14,655 nt of DNA from Bacteroides sp. GTDB taxonomy: Bacteria > Bacteroidota > Bacteroidia > Bacteroidales > Bacteroidaceae. The notes beneath the pieces are model-generated. The model was given only the letters and a program-made list of their open reading frames with translations. It ran no database searches and was not told the origin of the DNA. A program made the translations under genes and the position numbers. Positions within the stretch are counted from its first letter, which is position 1, and every line of letters begins with the position of its first letter. This document shows positions 7,852 through 14,655 of the stretch, piece after piece. The DNA lies in the NCBI GenBank assembly GCA_019412865.1, contig DXOJ01000132.1:1-14655 (forward strand), in the 5' to 3' direction.

Positions 7852-7855
7852 CGCT

Positions 7856-9379
7856 TTAGTGTTTAAAATGACGGATACCGGTAGTCACCATCGCCATACC
7901 GTGCTCATTGCAATAAGCAAAGGATAAATCGTCTTTTACCGAACCTCCCGGTTGGATAACAGCCGTAATACCTTCTTTATCTGCAATTTCCACACAGTCG
8001 GGGAACGGGAAGAAGGCATCGGAAGCCATTACTGCACCATTCAGGTCGAAGCCGAATGATTTGGCTTTTTCAATTGCTTGTTTCAATGCGTCTACACGTG
8101 AAGTCTGTCCTACACCGCTTGCAAGAAGTTGTTTATCCTTTGCCAATACGACGGCGTTGGATTTGCTGTTCTTTACAATTTTGTTGGCAAACAACATATC
8201 TTCCACTTCTTCCGGAGTAGGAGTTTTGTCTGTCACGGTTTTCAGGTCGGCTACCGTTTCAATATTAGTATCTTTATCCTGCACCAATACGCCATTCAGC
8301 AAAGCGTGGAATTGTTTCTTAGGCAATTTAGCTTCCTTACGAACGAGGATGATGCGGTTCTTTTTCTGTCCCAGGATTTCGAGTGCATCCACATCATAAT
8401 CCGGCGCGATAATCACTTCGAAGAAAATCTTGTTGATTTCTTCCGCAGCTTCTTTGTCGATGACACCATTCGTAATCAATACACCGCCGAAAGCAGAAAC
8501 CGGATCACCGGCCAATGCGTCTTTCCAAGCTTCCAAAACTGTAGCACGGGAAGCTAATCCGCAAGCGTTGTTGTGTTTCAGGATAGCGAAAGTGAGGTCA
8601 TCGAATTCGTCGATCAGGTCAACGGCTGCGTTGATGTCGAGAAGATTGTTATAAGAGATTTCTTTTCCGTGAATCTGGTCGAACATTGCTTCCAGATTTC
8701 CGTAGAAATAACCTTTCTGATGTGGGTTCTCACCGTAACGAAGTTGCTTCTGGCTATTAACAGAGCAACGGAAAGCAGAACCTTCGCCGGCATCGAAATA
8801 ATTGAAAATAGCCGAATCGTAGTGAGAAGAAACGGCAAATGCTTCTTTAGCCATCCAGCGACGTTCTTCAAGTGAAGAAGTAGCGCCGTGCTCCATCAAC
8901 ATATCCAATAATGGTTTGTATTGAGCTTGAGAAGCTACGATGATTACATCGTTATAGTTCTTGGCTGCGGCACGAATCAGTGAGATTCCGCCTATATCGA
9001 TTTTTTCAATAATGTCTGCTTCAGATGCACCGGAAGCTACGGTAGCTTCGAACGGATACAAATCAACAATAACCAGATCTATCTCGGGAATTTCATATTT
9101 CTCAATCTGTTGCATATCCTGTTCCAGGCCGCGACGACAAAGAATACCTCCGAAAATTTTCGGATGTAATGTCTTTACTCTACCACCGAGAATAGAAGGA
9201 TAAGTGGTCAAATCTTCCACTGCCTTACAAGGATATCCCAATGATTCAATAAACTGACGAGTTCCGCCTGTTGACAAAAACTCTACTCCCTCTTCATGAA
9301 GTTTGGTAATAATTTCATCCAAACCTTCTTTATGGTATACAGATACCAATGCAGTTTTTATTCTTTTAGACTCTGACAT
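7856..9379 (-). CDS. purH: Bifunctional AICAR transformylase / IMP cyclohydrolase
   Basis: 507 residues with the start at the ATG at 9377-9379 (MSESKRIKTALVSVYHKEGL). The frame stays open upstream to a TTG at 9407-9409, but that codon lies inside the -7 promoter box, so it cannot be the start. The N-terminal IMP cyclohydrolase/MGS-like domain (about 1-195) has STGGT (36-40), 'GGRVKTLHPKIFGGIL' (65-80) and 'DIGGISLIRAAAKN' (128-141). The AICAR transformylase domain (about 205-507) has 'LRYGENPHQKG' (213-223), the catalytic K268-H269 in 'KHNNACG', 'SDAFFPFPD' (453-461) and the usual end 'TTGIRHFKH'. It performs the last two steps of IMP synthesis in the cytoplasm, using 10-formyl-THF. It lies directly upstream of mreB. 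Confidence 0.97.
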   Translation of the reverse strand: MSESKRIKTALVSVYHKEGLDEIITKLHEEGVEFLSTGGTRQFIESLGYPCKAVEDLTTYPSILGGRVKTLHPKIFGGILCRRGLEQDMQQIEKYEIPEIDLVIVDLYPFEATVASGASEADIIEKIDIGGISLIRAAAKNYNDVIIVASQAQYKPLLDMLMEHGATSSLEERRWMAKEAFAVSSHYDSAIFNYFDAGEGSAFRCSVNSQKQLRYGENPHQKGYFYGNLEAMFDQIHGKEISYNNLLDINAAVDLIDEFDDLTFAILKHNNACGLASRATVLEAWKDALAGDPVSAFGGVLITNGVIDKEAAEEINKIFFEVIIAPDYDVDALEILGQKKNRIILVRKEAKLPKKQFHALLNGVLVQDKDTNIETVADLKTVTDKTPTPEEVEDMLFANKIVKNSKSNAVVLAKDKQLLASGVGQTSRVDALKQAIEKAKSFGFDLNGAVMASDAFFPFPDCVEIADKEGITAVIQPGGSVKDDLSFAYCNEHGMAMVTTGIRHFKH

Positions 9380-9406
9380 TGAATTGCTTATTAAGTATTT
9401 GATGCG

Positions 9407-9414
9407 CAAAGTTA
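9407..9414 (-). promoter_or_regulatory. purH promoter, Bacteroides -7 box
   Basis: Read on the minus strand, TAACTTTG matches the Bacteroides sigma-ABfr -7 consensus TAnnTTTG exactly. No clear -33 TTTG lies 19-21 bases upstream. The box ends 27 bases before the purH ATG, giving a leader of roughly 20 bases, and it follows the terminator of the preceding gene. This position fixes the start of purH at 9379. Confidence 0.65.
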
Positions 9415-9458
9415 CGAAATATTGTTTATCGTACGTAATAAATAAGGTGTGAATTAAT

Positions 9459-9498
9459 AAAAAAAAGCGTTGACTCTCCTCAACGGAAAATCAACGCC
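9459..9498 (-). terminator. Intrinsic terminator of the M13 peptidase gene
   Basis: On the minus strand, two GTTGA-type arms (complementary to 9490-9497 and 9480-9485) can each pair with one TCAACG(C) arm (9467-9473), which is followed directly by eight T residues (9459-9466). The inner hairpin is CGTTGA-GGAGAG-TCAACG; the outer is GCGTTGA/TCAACGC with a 17-base loop. It lies about 35 bases after the peptidase stop and before the purH promoter. Confidence 0.8.
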
Positions 9499-9530
9499 TC
9501 TTCGCATATATGCTATCTATTCAAAAACTA

Positions 9531-11573
9531 TTACCAGATAGATACTCGTTTTTCTTTAGGTACGAACATCGAATCCTGTTCGGTGATTTTGAATGCTTCA
9601 TACCAATTCTGGATATGAGGAAGAGCACCGTCCACACGCCATTTGCCTAATGAGTGAGGATCAAGTTTGGTTAATCGGAGAATTTCTTCCGGACGGATAT
9701 TTCCTGCCCACACATTAGCGTAAGCCAGGAAGAAACGTTGTTCCGGAGTAAATCCGTCAACAATTTCCAGCGGTGCGGCTTCTGTTGCATTCTTGAATGC
9801 CTGGAAAGAAACTTGCAAACCTCCATGGTCGGCGATGTTCTCTCCAAGTGTCAGGCTACCGTTTGCGTGTACGCCCGGAGCTACTTCAATGCTGTCAAAG
9901 AAGTTCACCATTACTTGGGCACGTTCTTCGAACTTTTTAGCATCTTCTTCTGTCCACCAGTCTTTCAGGTTTCCGTCTTTGTCATATTGACGTCCCTGAT
10001 CGTCAAATCCATGAGTCATTTCATGGCCGATGACCACGCCGATTGCACCGTAGTTCATAGCATCGTCCGCATTCATATCGAAGAACGGAGGTTGCAGGAT
10101 GGCTGCCGGGAAGCAGATTTCATTGGTAGTCGGGTTATAATAAGCGTTAACAGTCTGAGGAGTCATCAACCATTCATCCTTGTCTACCGGTTTGCCGGCT
10201 TTAGCAATCATTTCGTTGTAATCCCATTGGTTCGCACGTTCAATATTTGCCCAGTAAGAATCATTTTTGATCTCCAGTGCAGAGTAATCTTTCCATTTAT
10301 CAGGATAACCGATTTTTACATGGAAGGTAGCCAGTTTCTCCAATGCTTTTTCCTTGGTCGGTTCGCTCATCCATTCCAGACCTTTGATGCGTTCACCCAA
10401 AGAAGTTTGCAGGTTCTTCACCAGTGTAACCATACGTTCTTTAGCAGCAGCGGGGAAGTACTTTTCTACGTACATCTGTCCTACCACTTCGCCAAGCACA
10501 CCGTCTACGGTGCTCACAGAACGTTTCCAACGAGGTTGCATTTCTTTCTTGCCGGACATTGTTCTGCTGTAGAAGTCGAAGTTCTGTGCTTCAAAAGCAT
10601 CGCCCAGATAGGAAGCGGCAGCATCTATCAATCCCCATTGGAGATATAGTTTCTGATCGTCCAGCGATACGGTGTTAATCACATCGGCTACTTCCTTCAT
10701 GGCAGCAGGCTGACCGATGTTCACTTCTTTCAGGTCTTTCAAACCGGAAACGGTGAAATAAGTATCCCAGTCGAAAGTCGGGAAGTTCTTTTTCAACGTT
10801 GCCATGTCCATCTTGTTATAATTAGCATGAGGATCACGCAATTCCACTTGTGAACGAGCTGCTTTTGCCAGACGGGTTTCGATGTTCATCACTGCTTTCA
10901 CCGCTTTCTGTGCAGTAGCTTCATCATAACCTGCCAACTGGAACATCTTGGCGATGTGTTCCTGATATTTGTTACGGATATTTTTAGTCTGTTCGTCATC
11001 TTCCAGATAATAGTCGCGTTGTCCCATTCCGATACCTCCCTGATAGGTTTGTACGATATTCATGGAACTGTTCATATCGTCTGCACTTACGAACATGGTG
11101 AAGTAAGGACGGATGCCTTTCTTCTGGCTTTCGGCGATATATGCATAGATCTCTCCTTTATCCCTGAGAGCGTCAATGGCTGCCAGTTCCGCTTTGATCG
11201 GAGCTACACCTTCCTGATTCAGTTTTACGCTATCCATTGCGATATTATAAAGATCGCCTACTTTCTGGGCAGCACTGCCCGGTGCGTTATCTTTCTTTGC
11301 TGCCAATTCGGCAATCAATGCTTTCAGTTGTTCACGACTATTTTCGCGCAACATATCGAATGTGCCAAAACGTGAATACTCGTCTGTCAGCGGATGATCT
11401 TTCACCCAACCTCCACAGGCATATTGATAAAAACTTGCACCCGGCACAGCCGTGGTATCCAGATTAGCAAGGTCGATACCGGACGTCAGCACGGCCTCTT
11501 TCTTACTGTTACATCCTGTTGTCATAAGGCATACGGCAAGAATTGGTAAATACTTGGTTACTTTCATACTCAT
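9531..11573 (-). CDS. M13-family (neprilysin/PepO-like) zinc endopeptidase, probable lipoprotein
   Basis: 680 residues, full length for M13. The N-terminus MSMKVTKYLPILAVCLMTTGC looks like a lipoprotein signal with C21 as the likely lipidated cysteine; the box T-T-G-C is looser than the E. coli consensus. A second in-frame ATG two codons later (11567) is an equally possible start. The Peptidase_M13_N domain spans about 42-420 ('YQYACGGWVKDHP', 49-61). The catalytic domain follows, with 'NAYYNPTTNEICFPAAILQPPFF' (476-498), zinc motif H517-E-M-T-H521 and second zinc site E578-N-I-A-D582. The C-terminus ends in Trp, as in the family. It likely cleaves peptides or misfolded proteins in the envelope; the substrate is unknown. 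It sits 41 bases after the ABC-F gene and may be co-transcribed with it. An intrinsic terminator follows. Confidence 0.93.
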   Translation of the reverse strand: MSMKVTKYLPILAVCLMTTGCNSKKEAVLTSGIDLANLDTTAVPGASFYQYACGGWVKDHPLTDEYSRFGTFDMLRENSREQLKALIAELAAKKDNAPGSAAQKVGDLYNIAMDSVKLNQEGVAPIKAELAAIDALRDKGEIYAYIAESQKKGIRPYFTMFVSADDMNSSMNIVQTYQGGIGMGQRDYYLEDDEQTKNIRNKYQEHIAKMFQLAGYDEATAQKAVKAVMNIETRLAKAARSQVELRDPHANYNKMDMATLKKNFPTFDWDTYFTVSGLKDLKEVNIGQPAAMKEVADVINTVSLDDQKLYLQWGLIDAAASYLGDAFEAQNFDFYSRTMSGKKEMQPRWKRSVSTVDGVLGEVVGQMYVEKYFPAAAKERMVTLVKNLQTSLGERIKGLEWMSEPTKEKALEKLATFHVKIGYPDKWKDYSALEIKNDSYWANIERANQWDYNEMIAKAGKPVDKDEWLMTPQTVNAYYNPTTNEICFPAAILQPPFFDMNADDAMNYGAIGVVIGHEMTHGFDDQGRQYDKDGNLKDWWTEEDAKKFEERAQVMVNFFDSIEVAPGVHANGSLTLGENIADHGGLQVSFQAFKNATEAAPLEIVDGFTPEQRFFLAYANVWAGNIRPEEILRLTKLDPHSLGKWRVDGALPHIQNWYEAFKITEQDSMFVPKEKRVSIW

Positions 11574-11614
11574 ATAATATGTTATAGAATTATCATGTTA
11601 TTGGAAAGGTAGTT

Positions 11615-13573
11615 CTAGCCTTTCACTTCTTCCAGTTCCATCGAAACCCGCTCCCACTCTTCAACAATAGTATCCAACTGCTGTTTCAGTTTCTGATGCT
11701 GCTCATACAGTTTCATATCCGAAGCTCCTTCGGGAGTGGCCATTTTCACTTCGATGATGGCTATGGCTGCTTCGGTTTCTTCGATCGAGGTTTCGCAATC
11801 CGCAACTTGGCGCTCGAGTTTCTTCACTTTCTTATTCAGTTCTTTTTGAGCTTCATAAGAGAGTTTGTTTTCCGAAGGTTGTGCGGCTTCCTGTTCATTA
11901 TTTCCTTTGGCAGATGCCGTAGGAGAAGTGGATAAGCCTGCCCCTTTCTGAAGTTCGTTCAAGCTATCTATCTTTTTCTTTTGCAGAAATTCATAGATAC
12001 CGCCGAGGTGTTCTTTTACCAGTCCGCCACCGAACTCATATACTTTAGTCGCAAGTCCATCCAAAAAATCACGGTCGTGGCTGACAAGAACTACGGTTCC
12101 GTCAAATTCGCAGATCGCTTCTTTCAATACGTCTTTCGAACGCATATCCAAGTGATTGGTCGGTTCGTCCAGAATCAGGAAGTTTACGGGTTCCAGAAGA
12201 AGTTTAATCATTGCCAATCGGGTACGTTCTCCACCGGAGAGGACTTTCACTTTTTTGTCCGAGGCTTCGCCTCCAAACATGAAAGCTCCCAGTATATCAC
12301 GTATTTTCAGACGGATATCGCCCGTAGCTACCCGGTCGATCGTATCAAATACAGTCAGGTTCTCATCCAGCATTTGCGCCTGATTCTGTGCAAAATAGCC
12401 GATTTGTACATTATGACCGATGGTGAGCTTACCATCAAAGTCAATCTCTCCCATGATACACTTTACCAATGTAGATTTACCCTCTCCATTCTTACCGACG
12501 AAAGCTACTTTCTCTCCCCGGTTGATAGTGAGGTTTACATCATGGAAAACAACATGGCTGCCATACGCTTTGCGCACATCTTCGCAAATCACAGGATAGT
12601 TTCCGCTACGGCTGGCAGGAGGAAACTTCAAACGAAGCGAGGAGTTATCTTCTTCATCTATTTCAATGCGGTCTATTTTATCCAGCTGTTTGATACGGCT
12701 CTGCACCTGTACGGCTTTGGTAGCTTTATAGCGGAAGCGTTCGATGAAGTCTTCCGTATCCTGTATCTGTTTCTGTTGGTTTTCGTATGCACGAAGCTGT
12801 TGTTCGCGACGTTCTTTACGCAGGACTACAAATTCATCATATTTCACTTTGTAGTCATAGATCTGGCCGCAAGTGATTTCGATGGTACGGGTCGTTACAT
12901 TATTGAGGAAAGCACGGTCGTGGCTGACCAATACGACTGCATTGGCACGTGTAGCCAGAAAGTTTTCCAGCCATTGGATACTTTCAATATCGAGGTGATT
13001 GGTCGGCTCGTCGAGCAAAAGCACATCCGGGCGACGCAAAAGCAATTTTGCCAATTCGATACGCATACGCCATCCGCCGGAAAATTCCGAAGTAGAACGT
13101 TCGAAGTCCTCCCGGCTGAATCCCAGTCCGAGCAGAGTCCGTTCAATTTCCGCTTGATAGTTTGTACCGCCCATCATCAGGAAACGGTCGTTTTCATGTG
13201 TGAAACGGTCTATCAACTGATGGTATTCTTCCGAATCGTAGTCTGTCCGTTCGGCTAGTTCCTGATTCATCCGTTCCAGCCTCGCCTGAAGTTCAAAAAT
13301 ATGTTCAAATGCCAGTTCCGCCTCTCCCATCACCGTCCGATTGTCGGAGAGAATCATGACCTGCGGCAAATATCCGATGGTTACATCTTTCGGAGTGGCT
13401 ACAATGCCATGTGTCGGCGACTGCAAGCCGGCTAATATTTTCAGCATGGTTGATTTGCCGGCACCATTCTTACCGACCAACGCAATGCGATCTTTCTTAT
13501 TAATTACATAGCTGACATCCTCAAAAAGCGGCGTCGCATTAAATTCTACTGATAATCCTTCTACTGAAATCAC
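11615..13573 (-). CDS. ABC-F family ribosome-associated ATPase
   Basis: 652 residues from a GTG start at 13571-13573 (reading M/V-ISVEGLSVEF). The frame remains open upstream to 13747, but that part crosses the promoter, the terminator and the end of the next gene, so it is not coding. It has two ABC domains and no membrane segment: Walker A GKNGAGKST (34-42) and GKNGEGKST (360-368), signatures SGGWR (about 165) and LSGGERTR (445-452), and Walker B/H-motif runs LLLDEPTNHLD (185-195) and LILDEPTNHLD (466-476). The linker between domains (about 240-325) is charged and helical, the P-site tRNA interaction region of ABC-F proteins. A C-terminal coiled coil (about 572-650, after a Ser/Ala/Gln-rich hinge) resembles that of Uup-type proteins. 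ABC-F factors act on ribosomes to rescue or tune translation, and some confer antibiotic resistance. Nothing here shows resistance; a housekeeping role is likelier. Confidence 0.93.
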   Translation of the reverse strand: MISVEGLSVEFNATPLFEDVSYVINKKDRIALVGKNGAGKSTMLKILAGLQSPTHGIVATPKDVTIGYLPQVMILSDNRTVMGEAELAFEHIFELQARLERMNQELAERTDYDSEEYHQLIDRFTHENDRFLMMGGTNYQAEIERTLLGLGFSREDFERSTSEFSGGWRMRIELAKLLLRRPDVLLLDEPTNHLDIESIQWLENFLATRANAVVLVSHDRAFLNNVTTRTIEITCGQIYDYKVKYDEFVVLRKERREQQLRAYENQQKQIQDTEDFIERFRYKATKAVQVQSRIKQLDKIDRIEIDEEDNSSLRLKFPPASRSGNYPVICEDVRKAYGSHVVFHDVNLTINRGEKVAFVGKNGEGKSTLVKCIMGEIDFDGKLTIGHNVQIGYFAQNQAQMLDENLTVFDTIDRVATGDIRLKIRDILGAFMFGGEASDKKVKVLSGGERTRLAMIKLLLEPVNFLILDEPTNHLDMRSKDVLKEAICEFDGTVVLVSHDRDFLDGLATKVYEFGGGLVKEHLGGIYEFLQKKKIDSLNELQKGAGLSTSPTASAKGNNEQEAAQPSENKLSYEAQKELNKKVKKLERQVADCETSIEETEAAIAIIEVKMATPEGASDMKLYEQHQKLKQQLDTIVEEWERVSMELEEVKG

Positions 13574-13604
13574 TTCTGCTTCTGATTTATAACATTTTGG
13601 ACTG

Positions 13605-13612
13605 CAAAGATA
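13605..13612 (-). promoter_or_regulatory. Promoter -7 box for the ABC-F gene
   Basis: Minus-strand TATCTTTG matches the Bacteroides TAnnTTTG -7 box. A clear -33 TTTG is not visible at the usual spacing. It sits 32 bases before the proposed GTG start and just after the terminator of the upstream gene, so the ABC-F gene (and perhaps the peptidase gene) begins its own transcript here. The inferred leader is about 25-30 bases. Confidence 0.65.
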
Positions 13613-13658
13613 CTGAATATTTATTAGATACAGCTTAGTATTATACGTTATGAAAAAC

Positions 13659-13689
13659 AAAAAAGCAGTCATTCTTATTGAATGACTGC
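13659..13689 (-). terminator. Intrinsic terminator of the nucleotidyltransferase gene
   Basis: A perfect 10-bp stem (13665-13674 with 13680-13689, GCAGTCATTC/GAATGACTGC) closes a 5-base loop. On the minus strand it is followed by six T residues (13659-13664). It begins 26 bases after the nucleotidyltransferase stop codon. This is the strongest terminator in the window. Confidence 0.9.
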
Positions 13690-13715
13690 CCTCTATCTTT
13701 ACCAATGTCTCTTCT

Positions 13716-14627
13716 TTAGAACAACTTAGCAGGATATTCGCCGGCATCTACTAATGCCTGAATCTTGTCTACTACGCTCTGACGGTCTTCCGGATAAGTA
13801 ACACCGAACCATTTGCTGGTAGTATCCAGTACTTCAACAGTAGCGGTTCCGTCATTAATCAATTTATCCACCATCAATGGGATGAAGAATTCGCTCTTCA
13901 GGTTTTTCATATTCTTCGGATCGCTAAGGAAAGTCTTGAAGAATTCCTGGCTGTAAGCGAAGTAATCAGGAGTGAAGCCCCAGAAGTTCATACTTACCGG
14001 AGTAGTGTCGGGAGTAGCAGTCCATTCACCATCATCACCGATATATTTCACTTCACCATCAAGACGTTGAATCTTCGTACGTTCTACTACAGATGTCAAC
14101 AATCCTTTAGCATCTGTGCTACAGATACCACGAGATACCGTACCGCTTTCGCTCAAGGTATTTCCTACACGGAAACCTACCATTGAATAAACGTTCTCTG
14201 AATTTTCAGGAAGAGCTGAAAGGAATTTACCCATTACCTGGAAAGAATCGCGACCATAAAAGTCATCGCAGTTGATTACTGCAAACGGTTCTTTAATCAC
14301 ATCAGCACCCATCATTACTGCATGGTTTGTACCCCATGGTTTTGTACGGTCTGCCGGACAAGTAAAGCCTTCCGGAAGATCGTTGATAGACTGAAATACC
14401 AGTTCGCAAGGGATGTGACCTTCGTATTTGGAAATAATTTTATCACGGAAATCTTGCTCAAAATCTTTGCGGATTACAAATACAAGCTTACCAAATCCGG
14501 CATTGATAGCATCATAGATAGAGTAATCCATAATAGTTTCGCCATTAGGACCCAGTCCGTCTAATTGCTTCAAGCCTCCATAACGGCTACCCATACCGGC
14601 TGCCAATAAGAATAAAGTTGGTTTCAT
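13716..14627 (-). CDS. Sugar-phosphate nucleotidyltransferase-like protein
   Basis: 303 residues with a GT-A type nucleotidyltransferase fold signature. The N-terminal nucleotide-binding motif is L8-A-A-G-M-G-S-R15 followed by 'GGLKQL' with K20. 'KPWGTNHAVMMGAD' (96-109) and the metal-binding 'INCDDFYG' (118-125) follow. 'VSMNFWGF' (211-218) and 'VERTKI' (181-186) are further conserved-looking blocks. By family knowledge it should transfer an NMP onto a sugar-1-phosphate. The sugar cannot be read from the sequence: RmlA/GalU-like enzymes and MurU (N-acetylmuramate-1-P uridylyltransferase) are related. The protein is a little longer than MurU proteins (about 225 residues). The ATG at 14627 is preceded by an AT-rich leader; any upstream partner gene lies outside the window. 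A strong terminator follows, so the transcript ends here. Confidence 0.85.
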   Translation of the reverse strand: MKPTLFLLAAGMGSRYGGLKQLDGLGPNGETIMDYSIYDAINAGFGKLVFVIRKDFEQDFRDKIISKYEGHIPCELVFQSINDLPEGFTCPADRTKPWGTNHAVMMGADVIKEPFAVINCDDFYGRDSFQVMGKFLSALPENSENVYSMVGFRVGNTLSESGTVSRGICSTDAKGLLTSVVERTKIQRLDGEVKYIGDDGEWTATPDTTPVSMNFWGFTPDYFAYSQEFFKTFLSDPKNMKNLKSEFFIPLMVDKLINDGTATVEVLDTTSKWFGVTYPEDRQSVVDKIQALVDAGEYPAKLF

Positions 14628-14655
14628 AAATTGTGTAATATTAAAAGGTTAGTGA

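Noticed and set aside
9738..10649. Plus-strand open frame (303 codons) antisense to the M13 peptidase
   Set aside because: No motif or credible start context; it mirrors the codon pattern of the M13 gene on the other strand.
11981..13258. Long open frame on the plus strand (425 codons) antisense to the ABC-F gene
   Set aside because: It lies wholly opposite a strongly conserved ABC-F gene, has no recognisable domain, and its composition is that of a reversed coding strand.
13574..13747. N-terminal extension of the ABC-F frame to 13747
   Set aside because: It would cross a promoter box, a strong terminator and the last codons of the nucleotidyltransferase gene, and it does not resemble ABC-F sequence.

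Overview
The window looks like a chromosomal housekeeping region of a gut Bacteroides or close Bacteroidales relative. Three things point there: a gldH lipoprotein gene next to a PSP1/RicT-type gene, -7 promoter boxes of the TAnnTTTG type with little Shine-Dalgarno signal, and a purH-mreB-mreC-mreD-mrdA-rodA gene order. No insertion sequence, integrase, tRNA, CRISPR array or defence gene is visible, and no gap between genes exceeds about 150 bases.

Layout. Bases 1-2053 read rightward: the last codons of a gene that is probably holB, a RicT/YaaT-like iron-sulfur protein with a long disordered Asn/Gln/Arg-rich tail, and gldH, which overlaps the ricT-like gene. Everything after that reads leftward. 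In transcription order, starting from the right end, it runs: a sugar-phosphate nucleotidyltransferase-like gene with a strong intrinsic terminator; an ABC-F ATPase with its own promoter and a GTG start; an M13 (neprilysin/PepO-like) zinc peptidase lipoprotein with a terminator; purH with its own promoter; then mreB-mreC-mreD-mrdA-rodA, packed with gaps of 2-7 bases or overlaps. The rodA and gldH stop codons face each other with only three bases between them.

How the genes work together. mreB, mreC, mreD, mrdA (PBP2) and rodA encode the core rod-shape peptidoglycan elongation machine: the actin-like filament, its membrane adaptors, the transpeptidase and the SEDS glycosyltransferase. purH supplies the last two steps of IMP synthesis and lies directly upstream. 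The M13 peptidase and ABC-F protein are separate housekeeping functions (envelope proteolysis and ribosome-associated translation).

Most of the window is ordinary core genome and I found no convincing new multi-gene system. The points most worth a second look are a perfect 21-bp inverted repeat that fills the purH-mreB gap, the three-base convergent junction between gldH and rodA, the disordered RNA-binding-like tail on the RicT homologue, and start-site corrections for purH and the ABC-F gene supported by promoter positions.
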